The notes below the pieces were generated by a model. The model was not told the origin of the DNA, did no database searches, and was given only the letters and a program-made list of their open reading frames with translations. Of a stretch of 64,000 bases of DNA, positions 36,689-46,687 are shown piece by piece (within the stretch, counting starts at the first letter, position 1; every line of letters begins with the position of its first letter). The DNA comes from Microvirga calopogonii. GTDB lineage: Bacteria > Pseudomonadota > Alphaproteobacteria > Rhizobiales > Beijerinckiaceae. The DNA lies in NCBI RefSeq assembly GCF_003347665.1, contig NZ_QDGA01000018.1, positions 43,042 to 107,041 on the forward strand. Direction: 5' to 3'. A program made the position numbers and the translations under genes.

Positions 36689-37849
36689 ATGGCGGTTCGC
36701 CAGAAGCCGGTCGGGGACCAGGTCGTCGTCATCACTGGCGCATCGAGCGGCATCGGACTTGCGACGGCTCATCTGTTCGCCGAATGCGGCGCCAAGGGCC
36801 TCATCCTGGTCGCACGCAACGAGGATGCCCTTCGCAAGATCGCCGACGAGCTCAGCCACGGGAGAACGCGCGCGATCGCGGTCGCTGCCGACGTCAGCAA
36901 GCGCGAGGACCTGGAACGGGTGTCGCGCACGGCCATCGAGACCTTCGGCGGCTTCGACACCTGGGTGAACGATGCCGCAGTGGCCATCTACGGGAATCTC
37001 ACCGACATCCCGATGGAGGATCAGCGCCAGCTCTTCGACGTGAACTATTGGGGCGTCGTCAACGGTTCGATGATCGCGGCGGAACACCTGCGCGGGCGAG
37101 GCGGCACCATCGTCAATGTGGGCAGCGTCCTGTCCGAGCGGACCATGATCCTGCAGACCCAATATTCGGCGGCCAAGCATGCCGTGAAGGCCTTCACGGA
37201 CGGCCTGCGCATGGAGCTTGCGAACCAGGAGGCGCCGATCTCGGTCACGCTCATCAAGCCGTCCTCCATCGACACGCCGTATGTCGAACATGCCCGCAAC
37301 TATCTCGACCGGGGCAACGCCGTTCCGCCGCCGTCCTACGATCCGCATCTCGTCGCCAAGGCGATCGTGTACGCCGCCGAACATCACCGCCGCGAGATCA
37401 CCATCGGGTTCGGCGGCTGGGTCATCGGCGCCATGGGCAAGGTCGCGCCGCACCTCATCGACAAGGCGATGGAATGGACCGGCTATTCTTCGCAGACCAC
37501 CGATCAGCCCGAGCGCCCCGGAATGCGGGACAACCTCTATCGCGCCCGCCAGGACGGCGACATGTACTCGTCCCTCCCCGGCGAGCCGCGCAAGACGAGC
37601 CTGCTCCTCGAAGCGCAGTTGCACCCCTTCGCGACGGCCGCCGTGCTGGCCGGGCTCGCAGCGGGCATCGCGGCCCTGTTCCTGCCGTCCCTGACGGCGA
37701 GCCCACGCCCGAAGCGGTTCAAGCGGCCGACGCCGCGCTACCAGCCCACCATGCGCCGCACCGGCAACGGTCACGACAAGCGCACGTTCGGTCCCGGCCA
37801 CGTCAGCCAGCGCGGCCCCAACGAAGGCCGCCCGCAGCCGAGGCATTGA
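36689..37849 (+). CDS. SDR family oxidoreductase with C-terminal membrane segment
   Basis: A 386-residue protein, longer than a classical SDR. Residues 1-250 have VVVITGASSGIGLATAHLF, NDAAVAIYGNL, the catalytic Ser in VNVGSVLSERT, and YSAAKHAVKAFTDGLRMEL (Tyr/Lys). A hydrophobic segment near the end (FATAAVLAGLAAGIAALFL, about residues 320-340) could anchor it to the membrane, followed by a basic Pro-rich tail. This longer form is recurrent in rhizobia. AAGGAGA precedes the ATG at 36689. Reaction unknown. Confidence 0.88.
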   Translation: MAVRQKPVGDQVVVITGASSGIGLATAHLFAECGAKGLILVARNEDALRKIADELSHGRTRAIAVAADVSKREDLERVSRTAIETFGGFDTWVNDAAVAIYGNLTDIPMEDQRQLFDVNYWGVVNGSMIAAEHLRGRGGTIVNVGSVLSERTMILQTQYSAAKHAVKAFTDGLRMELANQEAPISVTLIKPSSIDTPYVEHARNYLDRGNAVPPPSYDPHLVAKAIVYAAEHHRREITIGFGGWVIGAMGKVAPHLIDKAMEWTGYSSQTTDQPERPGMRDNLYRARQDGDMYSSLPGEPRKTSLLLEAQLHPFATAAVLAGLAAGIAALFLPSLTASPRPKRFKRPTPRYQPTMRRTGNGHDKRTFGPGHVSQRGPNEGRPQPRH

Positions 37850-37860
37850 GGATTGGCTCT

Positions 37861-37957
37861 CCACGTCATCACCGGGCTTGTCCCGGTGATCCCGACGGCA
37901 TGGAACGCCGAGCCTCACCGCATCGGGATGGACGGGACAAGCCCGGCCATGACGTGG
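37861..37957. repeat. Palindromic intergenic repeat, copy 5
   Basis: Ends are CCACGTCAT (37861-37869) and ATGACGTGG (37949-37957), exact reverse complements, continuing into ACCGGGCTTGTCCCGG and GGGACAAGCCCGGCC. It belongs with copy 1 (1030-1118). Confidence 0.85.
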
Positions 37958-38052
37958 GATCCTTCAACGCGCCCCCTCAACCTTCGAAAGAGCGACAAGA
38001 TGGCCGCATCCGGTCCGTTCCGAACTCGACGCCTCCAGGCTAGCCTTGCCGC

Positions 38053-38964
38053 ATGATTCCGATTCGCTCTCTCGCCATCGCGCTCGCGCTTCTCGCCGGC
38101 GGCTCCGCCGTCGCCCAGGACAAGGGCACTCTCAACCCGAAGCCGCTGCCGCCGCTCGCCAATCCCGATGATCCCAATCTCGCGGCAAAGGAACTCTTCG
38201 GTCGGCGCACGACGCCGGCCGATCTTCGCTCCCGCTCCATCGGCGGTTATGCCCGGGGATGCATGGCGGGCGCGGCCGCGATCCCGATCGACGGCGACAA
38301 CTGGCAGGTCATGCGCCTGTCGCGCAACCGCAACTGGGGCCATCCGCAGATGATCGGATTCCTGCAGCGGTTTGCGACCCGTCTTCCGAGCATCAACGGA
38401 TGGCCCGGCCTTCTCGTCGGCGACATCTCGCAGCCGCGCGGCGGGCCGATGATCACGGGCCACGCCTCGCACCAGATCGGCCTCGATGCCGACATCTGGC
38501 TCACGCCTATGCCGAACCGCCGCCTCTCGCGGGCCGAGCGGGAGGAGATGTCGGCCACCAACGTCGTGCGCGACGACCTGCTCGACATCGATCCGGACAA
38601 GTGGACGCCGCAGCACACCGCACTCATCCGCGCGGCCGCCCAGGAACGCAGCGTCGCCCGGGTCTTCGTGAACCCGGCGATCAAGCGGGCCCTCTGCCGC
38701 GAGGCGGGCGCCGACCGCTCCTGGCTGACGAAGGTGCGGCCCATCTGGGGCCACAACTACCATTTCCATATCCGCCTCGCCTGCCCGGCCGGCGACGCCG
38801 GCTGCTCGGACCAGGACCCGCCGCCGAACGGCGACGGCTGCGGCGCGGAGCTCAACGCGTGGTTCACGCCGCAGATGCTGCATCCGAAGCCCGGCAAGCC
38901 CCGTCCGCCCCTGACCCTGGCGCAACTGCCCAACGAATGCCGCAGCGTTCTCGAAGCGCCCTGA
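38053..38964 (+). CDS. mepA: Penicillin-insensitive murein endopeptidase (MepA)
   Basis: A 303-residue periplasmic zinc peptidase that cleaves D-Ala-DAP cross-links. Residues 1-21 are a signal peptide ending SAVAQ. Metal and catalytic residues are in [19 protein letters not shown] (about 136-154; His and Asp) and [14 protein letters not shown] (about 233-246; HxH). Six or more Cys near the C-terminus suggest disulfides, as in the E. coli enzyme. The [20 protein letters not shown] segment matches the family start. Confidence 0.94.
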   Translation: MIPIRSLAIALALLAGGSAVAQDKGTLNPKPLPPLANPDDPNLAAKELFGRRTTPADLRSRSIGGYARGCMAGAAAIPIDGDNWQVMRLSRNRNWGHPQMIGFLQRFATRLPSINGWPGLLVGDISQPRGGPMITGHASHQIGLDADIWLTPMPNRRLSRAEREEMSATNVVRDDLLDIDPDKWTPQHTALIRAAAQERSVARVFVNPAIKRALCREAGADRSWLTKVRPIWGHNYHFHIRLACPAGDAGCSDQDPPPNGDGCGAELNAWFTPQMLHPKPGKPRPPLTLAQLPNECRSVLEAP

Positions 38965-38980
38965 CGCCCGCTTGAAACAG

Positions 38981-39020
38981 GAACGGCCTGCGTCCCCGGA
39001 AGGACGCAGGCCGTTCTTTC
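38981..39020. terminator. Strong hairpin between mepA and msrA
   Basis: GAACGGCCTGCGTCC (38981-38995) and GGACGCAGGCCGTTC (39002-39016) form a perfect 15-bp stem with loop CCGGAA, followed by TTTC. It can serve both convergent genes. Confidence 0.9.
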
Positions 39021-39043
39021 AGACTTTCGGAAAGCGACTGTGC

Positions 39044-39703
39044 TTATTCGGCCGCGACGCCGACGCCGATCTGGCACGACACGCCCGTGCCGCCGAGGCC
39101 ACAATAGCCGTTCGGGTTCTTGGCCAGATATTGCTGGTGGTAATCCTCGGCGAAGTAGAACGGCCCCGCATCGAGGATCTCGGTCGTGATCGGCCCGTAG
39201 CCCTTTGCGGCAAGCGCGTCGCCGTAGGCCGCCCGGGAAGCCTCAGCGGCCTTCCTCTGCGCCTCGTCGAACACGTAGATCCCGGAGCGGTACTGGGTGC
39301 CCATGTCGTTGCCCTGGCGCATGCCCTGGGTCGGATCGTGGTTCTCCCAGAAGGTCTTCAGCAGGGTCTCGTAGGAGATCACCTTCGGGTCGAAGACCAC
39401 CAGCACGACCTCGTTGTGCCCGGTCAGGCCGGAGCAGACCTCCTCGTAGGTCGGGTTCGGCGTGATGCCGGCGGCATAGCCCGCGGCGGTGATCCAGATG
39501 CCGTCGCCCAGCTGCCAGAACTTGCGCTCCGCGCCCCAGAAGCAGCCGAGGCCGAAGACGGCCTTCTCCATTCCCTCGGGATAGGGCGGCTGGAGCGCAC
39601 GATGGTTGATGAAGTGCTTTTCGGCCGTCGGGATCGGGCTGGTGCGGCCCGGCAGAGCCTCGGCGGCATTCGGCAGGTCGAGTCGTTTGCGGAAGCTGAA
39701 CAT
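39044..39703 (-). CDS. msrA: Peptide methionine (S)-S-oxide reductase
   Basis: A 219-residue repair enzyme that reduces Met-S-sulfoxide. The active Cys54 is in [40 protein letters not shown] (in pieces) and [23 protein letters not shown] are typical. Resolving Cys residues lie near the C-terminus ([13 protein letters not shown]). A 45-residue N-terminal extension like that of E. coli MsrA precedes the core. No signal peptide, so cytoplasmic. Confidence 0.96.
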   Translation of the reverse strand: MFSFRKRLDLPNAAEALPGRTSPIPTAEKHFINHRALQPPYPEGMEKAVFGLGCFWGAERKFWQLGDGIWITAAGYAAGITPNPTYEEVCSGLTGHNEVVLVVFDPKVISYETLLKTFWENHDPTQGMRQGNDMGTQYRSGIYVFDEAQRKAAEASRAAYGDALAAKGYGPITTEILDAGPFYFAEDYHQQYLAKNPNGYCGLGGTGVSCQIGVGVAAE

Positions 39704-39792
39704 GGAGGTCCCTCGCGTGACCTCGCTGATGTAAGCACTCCTGCGCGTTTTCGGGAGAGCCTAAACCGTCACCTTCCCGTGAAAGAGCGGGC

Positions 39793-40113
39793 TCAGCGGC
39801 CGGCGAGATAGCCGATCGGTTCGAGGGGCTTCTGTCCGAGCCACATCAGCAGCGCCCCCAGCAGGAAGGCCGTGACCGACGCGGGCATCTGCAGGACGTA
39901 GGTGGCGATCGGATCCCACAGCCAGGGGTAGCCGCGCTGCGCGATGCTGCCCTCCAGATCGGCCAGCCCGTTGGGAGACAGGATTCCTGCCACCTTGCCG
40001 ATGGATTCGAACGATACAGCATTGTTGACGATGGATCGTGTGCCGTCGATCACCAGTCCAATAAACCCCGCCGCGATGAGCAGGAGGCCGAGGCTACGCG
40101 CTAGGAACTTCAA
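39793..40113 (-). CDS. Small membrane protein, function unknown
   Basis: A 106-residue protein with two hydrophobic helices, at about residues 5-22 (ARSLGLLLIAAGFIGLVI) and 76-93 (ASVTAFLLGALLMWLG), joined by a polar loop. The GTRSIVNNAVSFESIGKVA and WLWDPIATYVLQMP segments look conserved-protein-like. Similar proteins in Rhizobiales are annotated only as hypothetical. It is the last minus-strand gene before the tRNA and accessory region. Confidence 0.75.
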   Translation of the reverse strand: MKFLARSLGLLLIAAGFIGLVIDGTRSIVNNAVSFESIGKVAGILSPNGLADLEGSIAQRGYPWLWDPIATYVLQMPASVTAFLLGALLMWLGQKPLEPIGYLAGR

Positions 40114-40324
40114 GGGAGGATACCTCTATGAACAGAGGGGAATTATCTAGAGCGTTTTGTCGCAATGGCAAAGGCGATTCAGGCTAATTTGTCATAAGTT
40201 CGGTCTTGCCTTTCCCCCCGGTTTGGCGATACACGAGCGCTCCGCTGACGAGAACGCGGAGAACCTGACCGGCCTGTCCCATACGACGAGGCCGAGGTTC
40301 CTGGAGCCTTGTGAGGCTCATGCT

Positions 40325-40414
40325 GGAGGGGTGGCCGAGTGGTTGAAGGCGCACGCCTGGAAAGTGTGTATACGGGAAACCGTATCGCGGGTTCGAATCC
40401 CGCTCCCTCCGCCA
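40325..40414 (+). tRNA. tRNA-Ser (anticodon GGA)
   Basis: A 90-nt class II tRNA. The acceptor stem GGAGGGG pairs with TCCCTCC (one G-T pair), followed by discriminator G and encoded CCA. The D arm has GGCCGAGTGGTTGAAGGC, the anticodon loop reads CTGGAAA (anticodon GGA), the long variable arm is TGTATACGGGAAACCGTATC-like, and the T arm is CGGGTTCGAATCCCG. The accessory region starts directly behind it, making its 3' end a candidate integration site. Confidence 0.97.
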
Positions 40415-40867
40415 TTATCTAAGCACCTGAAAGTTTTATATTTTCTCTTCCCAGGCGCTTTCTTCTAAGTGCCCGAATTCTTGTGCCAATTTCGACGGAG
40501 ACATTCTCTGAGAAGCGTTCTCTTGGCTTCGGAGAAGGCCCTTTCGACCCTAATTGCGCCTCTCTTCTCCGCCTGAAAATCACCCAGTCCGGTTGTGGCG
40601 TGACGTGCGGGTGCGCGGCGTTCCCTTGGACCAATGATTGCATTTCGTCCGATAACGGAGCTTCGACCAAGGTCCGAAATCTGCCATTTCCGGATGTTCC
40701 CGGATTCCGTTCGCACCGGCCCTAATATTGTTAAAGGCCAAGCTAAGCCCAGCAGCGAAACAATCTCTTTAGACCGGGCACTCCGCATAGCTTGATGCTC
40801 ACCGGGCCGATTGATGCTACAATTGAACCCAGAGGCATAAGGGGCTCGCCACCTGGGAGATTGGTGC
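40415..40867. other. Gene-poor stretch after the tRNA
   Basis: A 453-bp stretch without a supported gene. It is AT-richer for the first 80 bp. Open frames on both strands lack family features. This is where the left junction of an island would be expected, but I see no repeat of the tRNA end or integrase remnant here. Confidence 0.4.
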
Positions 40868-42268
40868 GTGTGCCTGGAGCGTCTGATCCGAATGCTGGCA
40901 GCCGTCATCGTGCTGACGGCCTGGGCCTCAGTGAGCGCTTCGGACACGGCCTCCAAGACGGACCCGCACCGGTACGTGACTTCAATTGCAATCACCGGAG
41001 CCATCGGTCCTGCAACCGCCAAATACGTCCGGGACACACTGCTCGCCGCAAACCCTCAACAGGTCGAGGCCGTCATCCTGCGCCTCAATACCCCAGGAGG
41101 ATTGGCCACAAGCATGCGTGAGATCATCGCGGACGTGCTGGCCTCGCCCGTGCCGGTCATCGGCTTCGTGGCTCCCGCCGGAGCCCATGCGGCCAGCGCA
41201 GGTACCTATATCCTTTACGCGGCCCATGTAGCCGCCATGGCGCCCGGCACCAATCTCGGGGCTGCAACCCCGGTGCAGATCGGCGGCCCATCCACGCTCC
41301 CCTCTCCAGAACCAGCAAAGGACAAGGACGGCAGTAACCACTCCGGTTCAGAGACGAAGGATGCCATGAGCGCGAAGATGACCAATGATGCGGTCGCTTT
41401 CATCAGGAGTCTCGCCGAGCTTCGGCACCGGAACGCCGATTGGGCGGAAGAAGCTGTGCGAGAGGCGGCCAGCCTCTCGGCGCAGGCGGCACTGGGCAAG
41501 GGCGTGATTGATCTTGTGACCCAAACGCCGGAGGAATTGCTCACTCGTATTGATGGACGCGAAGTGCAGGTGCTGGGCGAGCGCCGGCGGCTCGCCACCG
41601 CCAGCCTCCCGATCCGCCATGAGGAACCGAGCTGGCTCATTCGGCTGCTCGCGACGATCACCGACCCGAATGTCGCCTTCATCCTCATGATGGTCGGCGT
41701 GTACGGCCTCATCTTCGAATTCAGCAATCCCGGGACGGTCGCGCCTGGCGTAACCGGCGCGATCTGCCTCGTCCTTGGCCTGTATGCCCTGAACATGTTG
41801 CCAGTGGACTATACCGGCCTCGCGCTGATGCTGCTTGGCCTTGCCTTCCTGGTGGCGGAAGCCTTCAACCCGACCGCGGTTCTGGGCTTGGGCGGTCTTG
41901 GGGCTTTCCTGCTCGGGGCCATGATGCTGATCGACACCGACGCGCCCGAGTTCCAGATTTCCTGGACGGTCCTCGGAGGAGCCCTGGCAGCCAGCTTCGG
42001 ACTCCTCACACTGACGCTCGGCTATGTCTGGCGGGCACGCCACCAGCCGATCCGCACCGGCACCCCTGCCATGCTCGGGCAGCCTGCAGAAGTGCTCGAC
42101 TGGACAGGCCAGGAGGGCCATGTGCTCGCCCTCGGCGAGCGCTGGCAGGCACGAGCCTCTCAGCCTCTAACCCCGGGCGAGCATGTCCAGATCGCTGGGA
42201 TCCAGGGCCTGATGCTTGAGGTGCGCCGCACGCCGGCAGCAGCCATGAGTTCGGGAGGACAGCCATGA
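40868..42268 (+). CDS. NfeD-family membrane serine protease (ClpP-class, stomatin-specific type)
   Basis: A 466-residue protein. After a signal-like start ([15 protein letters not shown]) comes a ClpP-like protease domain (about residues 35-210) with [16 protein letters not shown] and [15 protein letters not shown]; the catalytic Ser is probably that of the SAG motif, with Lys in the [15 protein letters not shown] helix. The C-terminal half has about five membrane helices ([30 protein letters not shown]) and a final OB-fold ([19 protein letters not shown]). Archaeal homologues cut stomatin. The slipin gene overlaps it by 4 nt, the typical partner. Start GTG 40868, with GGGAG upstream. Confidence 0.92.
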   Translation: MCLERLIRMLAAVIVLTAWASVSASDTASKTDPHRYVTSIAITGAIGPATAKYVRDTLLAANPQQVEAVILRLNTPGGLATSMREIIADVLASPVPVIGFVAPAGAHAASAGTYILYAAHVAAMAPGTNLGAATPVQIGGPSTLPSPEPAKDKDGSNHSGSETKDAMSAKMTNDAVAFIRSLAELRHRNADWAEEAVREAASLSAQAALGKGVIDLVTQTPEELLTRIDGREVQVLGERRRLATASLPIRHEEPSWLIRLLATITDPNVAFILMMVGVYGLIFEFSNPGTVAPGVTGAICLVLGLYALNMLPVDYTGLALMLLGLAFLVAEAFNPTAVLGLGGLGAFLLGAMMLIDTDAPEFQISWTVLGGALAASFGLLTLTLGYVWRARHQPIRTGTPAMLGQPAEVLDWTGQEGHVLALGERWQARASQPLTPGEHVQIAGIQGLMLEVRRTPAAAMSSGGQP

Positions 42269-43107
42269 TCTTTGATTATGTCGCCTATCTGGTCCTCGCA
42301 TTGCTCATTGTGGGCTTTCTGGCTGCGGCCATCCGGGTGCTGCGGGAATACGAGCGCGGGGTCGTGTTCACCCTCGGTCGGTTCACGGGCGTCAAGGGTC
42401 CCGGACTGATCATCCTTGTTCCCTTCGTGCAGCAGATGGTCAGAGTTGATCTGCGGGTGATCGTGCAGGACGTGCCGCCCCAGGATGTCATCTCCCGCGA
42501 CAATGTCTCGGTGAAGGTCAATGCTGTGATCTACTTCCGGATCGTTGACCCCGAACGGGCGATCGTCAAGGTCGAAAACTACATGGCTGCGACGAGCCAG
42601 CTGGCGCAGACCACCCTGCGCTCGGTGCTGGGCAAGCACGAACTCGACGAAATGCTGGCGGAGCGCGATCGTCTCAATGCCGACATCCAGCAGATCCTTG
42701 ACCAACAGACGGATGCCTGGGGGATCAAGGTCGCCAATGTGGAGATCAAGCATGTGGATATCAACGAGAGCATGGTCCGTGCCATTGCAAAGCAGGCCGA
42801 GGCCGAGCGTCTGCGGCGAGCCAAGGTAATCAACGCCGAAGGGGAGCAACAGGCGGCGGAGAAGCTCGTGGAAGCCGGACGACTGCTCGCGGTTGAGCCG
42901 CGTGCCATGCAACTGCGCTACTTCGCGGCTCTGCACGATATTGCCAGCGAGCGCTCATCGACCATTGTATTCCCGCTGCCCATCGACCTTTTGGCTCAAC
43001 TCCGGAACGGGGTCGCGAGCCAGATCGTGGATCCTTCGAACGCAGCCAGCTCTCAAGACAGTGCTCGTGAATCAGGGGTGGCCAGCCTTGGAGCGAAGCG
43101 CGCCTGA
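42265..43107 (+). CDS. Slipin / SPFH (band 7) membrane protein
   Basis: A 280-residue stomatin-like protein. One N-terminal membrane helix (residues 5-26, [16 protein letters not shown]) precedes the SPFH domain: [40 protein letters not shown] and [21 protein letters not shown] charged helical region ([20 protein letters not shown]) makes the oligomerising coiled coil. It forms membrane scaffolds and is the presumed substrate or partner of the overlapping NfeD protease. Confidence 0.94.
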   Translation: MIFDYVAYLVLALLIVGFLAAAIRVLREYERGVVFTLGRFTGVKGPGLIILVPFVQQMVRVDLRVIVQDVPPQDVISRDNVSVKVNAVIYFRIVDPERAIVKVENYMAATSQLAQTTLRSVLGKHELDEMLAERDRLNADIQQILDQQTDAWGIKVANVEIKHVDINESMVRAIAKQAEAERLRRAKVINAEGEQQAAEKLVEAGRLLAVEPRAMQLRYFAALHDIASERSSTIVFPLPIDLLAQLRNGVASQIVDPSNAASSQDSARESGVASLGAKRA

Positions 43108-43585
43108 GGATCCCGTGCCGGCAGATGCAGGCAGGCGAAGCCTCGTCTGCATGTAAAGGATCGTGCCAATCCAATTTCGGGACTGAATGTCGGCTCAGGG
43201 TCAGGAACAGAGATTACATACGTTTTCGGAACGTCCGGTTTGATGAGGATTGCTGCCTTCGAGCTGAGGTCTCAGGCGTGCCAGTTCCAGACCTTACGAA
43301 ACTTCTGAGGCCCCGCTATTTTGCTCCTGCGTCGGAGAGTGATGACCAATGGGCTGCGGCTTGCACGAGGTCCGCATCGCTGACCTGCGCCAATGGCCCG
43401 GCGATCTTCACGGCCTGAGTCTTCCGGCCCGGGCGCGTGATCAGGATCACGGCGTCGATGTCGGCACGCCCCTTGAGGCAACGATCATCGCGGACTGCAA
43501 TAAAGCTTTCGTGCTTTCGCCATGCGTGGCCTCTCGCCTACAGCGCGTCAACACAGCAGGGTGCATGATGTCCGGCAAGATACGG
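43108..43585. other. Gene-poor stretch with possible decayed coding sequence
   Basis: A 478-bp gap between slipin and lon (convergent). A stop-to-stop frame on the minus strand (about 43316-43530) reads like protein in part (DAVILITRPGRKTQAVKIAG and SDADLVQAAAHWSSL) but has no start codon. It may be the tail of a lost gene. Nothing else seen. Confidence 0.35.
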
Positions 43586-45997
43586 CTACTCGGCAGCATC
43601 CGGCACATTCGTCGGCTTGTCCTCCAGGGCAGACGCGATGGCTTCGTCGACCCGCTCCAGCCAAATGAATTCAAGCCGCGCCCGCGTATCCTCGGGGATA
43701 TCCTCGAAGTCGCGCCGATTGCGGGCCGGGAGCATCACCCGGGTGAGCCCCGCCCGCGCGGCCGCCGTGACCTTTTCCTTGATCCCGCCCACCGGTAGGA
43801 CAAGCCCGCGCAGGCTGATCTCCCCCGTCATGGCCGTGTCGCTGCGCACCGTTCGGCCCGTCAGAAGCGAGACCAGCGCCGTGAACATGGCCACGCCCGC
43901 ACTTGGGCCATCTTTCGGAGTGGCTCCCGCGGGAACGTGGATGTGGATGTCGCTCTTCTCGAACAGGGCGGGATCGATGCCGAATGAAGCGGCGCGACTC
44001 TTCATCAGGGTCATCGCCGCCTGTGCGCTCTCACGCATCACATCGCCGAGTTGCCCCGTGAGAATAAGGCCGCCCTTGCCTGGCGCACGGCTGGCCTCAA
44101 TAAACAGGATGTCGCCGCCCACCGGGGTCCACGCCAATCCTGTGGCGACCCCTGGCACGCTGGTGCGCATCGCCACCTCGTCCTCGAAGCGGACCGGACC
44201 GAGGATTGCGGGGAGCTCCCCGGCGTCGATGCGCACGTGCTCGGCGCTGCCCTCGGCGATCCGCACGGCGGCGTGGCGCAGGGCCCGGCCGATCTCGCGC
44301 TCCAGGTTCCGGACGCCGGCCTCGCGGGTGTAATCCCGGATGATCCGGCGCAAGGCCTCGTCGCTGATCTCGGCCTGCTCGGCCTTAAGCCCGTTCGCCT
44401 CCAGCTGGCGCCGAACCAGGTAGCGCCGGGCAATCTGAAGCTTCTCGTCCTCGGTGTAGCCAGCCAGAGTGATGATCTCCATGCGGTCGCGCAGGGGCCC
44501 CGGAATGGTGTCGAGCATGTTGGCGGTGGCGATAAACACCACGCGCGAGAGGTCGAACGGAACGCCCAAATAGTTGTCGCGGAAGGTGGCGTTCTGCTCA
44601 GGGTCGAGCACCTCCAGCATGGCCGCGGAGGGATCGCCCTGGACGCCGCGTCCCATCTTGTCGATTTCGTCCAGCATCAGCACGCAATCGCGCGCGCCAG
44701 CCTTCCTGATCGCCTGGATGATATTGCCCGGCAAAGCGCCCACATAGGTGCGCCTGTGACCGCGGATCTCCGCCTCGTCGTGGACGCCGCCGAGGCTGAC
44801 CCGCACGAAGGGCCGCCCCATGGCACGGGCAATCGACTGCCCAAGGGACGTCTTGCCGACGCCGGGCGGACCAGCAAAGCACAGGATCGGCGCCTTTCCG
44901 TTCGGGGCGAGCTTGCGCACGGCGAGATATTCGATGATGCGCTGCTTGATCTTCTCAAGCCCGAAATGGTCCTCGTCGAGAACGCGGCGCGCCTCCACGA
45001 TATCGATGGGTTTCTCCTCGGGCAGGGCCCAAGGCAGTTCGACCAGCCAATCGAGGTAGGTCCGGATCATCCCGGCCTCCATGGCGCCTTCCGGCATGCG
45101 CTCGTAGCGGTGCAGCTCGCGGCGGGCCTGCTCCTCTACCTCCGGCGGCATGGTGGCTTTCGCAATCTTCTCTGTGAGTTCCTGAACCTCTTGGCCGCGC
45201 CCGTCGCCCTCGCCCAGCTGGCGCTGGATCGCCGCCATCTGCTCGCGCAGGATCACCTCGCGCTGACGTTCGTCCAGGGTGGCCCGGGTCTGACGGCCGA
45301 TCTCCTGCGTCAGGCGTAGGACCTCGATCCGTTCGGCCAGCAGGCGGGAGACCTTGTCGAGCCGCGCGGTGAGATCAATGGTTTCCAGAAGCTCCTGCTT
45401 CTGGTCAGCACCGACATCGAGATAAGCCGCAACGAGGTCCGCCAAAGTCCCAGGCGTGGTGGCGGCCTGCACCGTTCCAACGAGCTCCTGTGGCACCTGC
45501 GGCAGGAGCTGCAGCGCCTCAAGTGCCTGCTGCCGGAGGTGAAGAAAGCGGGCCTCGATGTCCGGTGTCAGCATCCCCGGCTCCTCGATCCGGAGAACCC
45601 GCGCCACGATGAACGGCCGCTCCTTCACGAACTCGGTGACCCGGAAGCGCTGCTCGCCCTGGAGGACGACATGGTGCGTGCCGTCAGGTGCATTCACGTA
45701 ACGCAGGATGTTGGCGACGGTGCCGGTTCTGTGCAGATCAACCGCGGCCGGATCGGCCAGCTCCGCGTCCCGCTGCATCAGGAGGCCGATCTGACGCTCC
45801 TCCCTCACCGCCTGCTGGGCCGCGGCGATGGAACGCTCACGGCCGAGCGCAATGGGGAACACAGTTCCCGGAAACAGGACCGTGTTGCGCACGGGTACGA
45901 TGAGAACGCCATCCGGTGGAAGAGCGTTCGCGGAGTTGTCCGAACCAGGGCCTGTACCGTCCTCGGCCGCGCGCGGCATATCATGTGAGACGATCAT
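43586..45997 (-). CDS. lon: ATP-dependent protease La (Lon)
   Basis: An 803-residue Lon, the full length of the A type. The N-terminal substrate domain starts at VLIVPVRNTVLFPGTVFPIA (about 31). The AAA module has CFAGPPGVGKTSLGQSIA (about 366) and MLDEIDKM. The protease dyad is Ser699 in PKDGPSAGVAMFTA and Lys740 in PVGGIKEKVTAA, numbered from the first ATG. GAGGAG lies 8 nt upstream. It follows hsp20 after 12 bp, so a holdase and a protease are made together. The sequence is divergent enough from textbook Lon to be an accessory copy; the housekeeping lon is expected beside clpX elsewhere. Confidence 0.95.
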   Translation of the reverse strand: MIVSHDMPRAAEDGTGPGSDNSANALPPDGVLIVPVRNTVLFPGTVFPIALGRERSIAAAQQAVREERQIGLLMQRDAELADPAAVDLHRTGTVANILRYVNAPDGTHHVVLQGEQRFRVTEFVKERPFIVARVLRIEEPGMLTPDIEARFLHLRQQALEALQLLPQVPQELVGTVQAATTPGTLADLVAAYLDVGADQKQELLETIDLTARLDKVSRLLAERIEVLRLTQEIGRQTRATLDERQREVILREQMAAIQRQLGEGDGRGQEVQELTEKIAKATMPPEVEEQARRELHRYERMPEGAMEAGMIRTYLDWLVELPWALPEEKPIDIVEARRVLDEDHFGLEKIKQRIIEYLAVRKLAPNGKAPILCFAGPPGVGKTSLGQSIARAMGRPFVRVSLGGVHDEAEIRGHRRTYVGALPGNIIQAIRKAGARDCVLMLDEIDKMGRGVQGDPSAAMLEVLDPEQNATFRDNYLGVPFDLSRVVFIATANMLDTIPGPLRDRMEIITLAGYTEDEKLQIARRYLVRRQLEANGLKAEQAEISDEALRRIIRDYTREAGVRNLEREIGRALRHAAVRIAEGSAEHVRIDAGELPAILGPVRFEDEVAMRTSVPGVATGLAWTPVGGDILFIEASRAPGKGGLILTGQLGDVMRESAQAAMTLMKSRAASFGIDPALFEKSDIHIHVPAGATPKDGPSAGVAMFTALVSLLTGRTVRSDTAMTGEISLRGLVLPVGGIKEKVTAAARAGLTRVMLPARNRRDFEDIPEDTRARLEFIWLERVDEAIASALEDKPTNVPDAAE

Positions 45998-46009
45998 GAC
46001 GGATGCTCC

Positions 46010-46414
46010 TCAAACCGCTTTGCGGAGGCTGATAACCAGGCACCCGTCTCCGGCGGCACGCCGGACGGCGTCATAGCGACCTGGCGGCAGGGGAATGCGC
46101 CGCTCGAACCGGCCCTGCGGCAGCTCCAGCCGGTGGATCACGGCGGTGCGCAGTTGCGGCGGCAGAACGCGGCGACCGGCGACCACGAGGGTTCCGTCCT
46201 CGATCACCGTCTCGACCTGGTCCGGCGCCACGCCGGGCAGAGCAATGAGGATGAGAACCTCCTGCTCGGTCTCAAGCACGTCGACGGGGGGTTCCCAGGC
46301 GGGTCGGCGGGTCGCCGAGGGCGGTTGGAACATCTGCCGGTGCAGCCGCTCGGCGCGGGCAAGGGCCTCAATCGCTTCCGAGAGCATCCAGTCTGCCGGA
46401 TCTCGCATGGCCAC
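46010..46414 (-). CDS. hsp20: Small heat shock protein (Hsp20/alpha-crystallin)
   Basis: A 134-residue holdase. The alpha-crystallin domain runs from about residue 40 (WEPPVDVLETEQEVLILIAL) through PGVAPDQVETVIEDGTLVVAG to RRIPLPPGRYDAVRRAAGDG and CLVISLRKAV. The first 35 residues (LSEAIEALARAERLHRQMFQ) are a helix. It lacks the usual C-terminal IxI tail. The start is a GTG at 46414 or the ATG at 46408. No ROSE-type thermometer was recognised upstream. Cotranscribed with lon. Confidence 0.9.
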   Translation of the reverse strand: MAMRDPADWMLSEAIEALARAERLHRQMFQPPSATRRPAWEPPVDVLETEQEVLILIALPGVAPDQVETVIEDGTLVVAGRRVLPPQLRTAVIHRLELPQGRFERRIPLPPGRYDAVRRAAGDGCLVISLRKAV

Positions 46415-46687
46415 GCATACCTTAGCTTGTGGTCCGGGCCCGGGGTCTGTTCTTCCGCGTCAGGGTCGCGGACGCTCCGGGGACAAGACCGATTGGAGCA
46501 TGCAACCTCGTCAATGCATCGGCAGGCCGTTTGGTTCGTGATTGCGAAACGCATGAATCAAAATCGATGTCACCGGCACGCTGCCCATGGAGGCGTTCGC
46601 CCTGACGGTCAACCCGTGCGGCATCAGGGCTCAACATGGCTGGACCGATCGGTGAGAGATGGTGTCGGTGCTGCCCCGGCAGAAACC

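Noticed and set aside
40483..40725. Short plus-strand frame after the tRNA
   Set aside because: No ribosome site, no family pattern; composition like non-coding DNA.
43316..43530. Stop-to-stop minus-strand frame resembling the end of a small protein or cytochrome
   Set aside because: No ATG, GTG or TTG start and no heme motif; at most a gene scar.
46415..46600. Possible ROSE-type RNA thermometer before hsp20
   Set aside because: I looked for a hairpin pairing with the Shine-Dalgarno sequence and found only a short stem (CCGCG/CGCGG) away from it.
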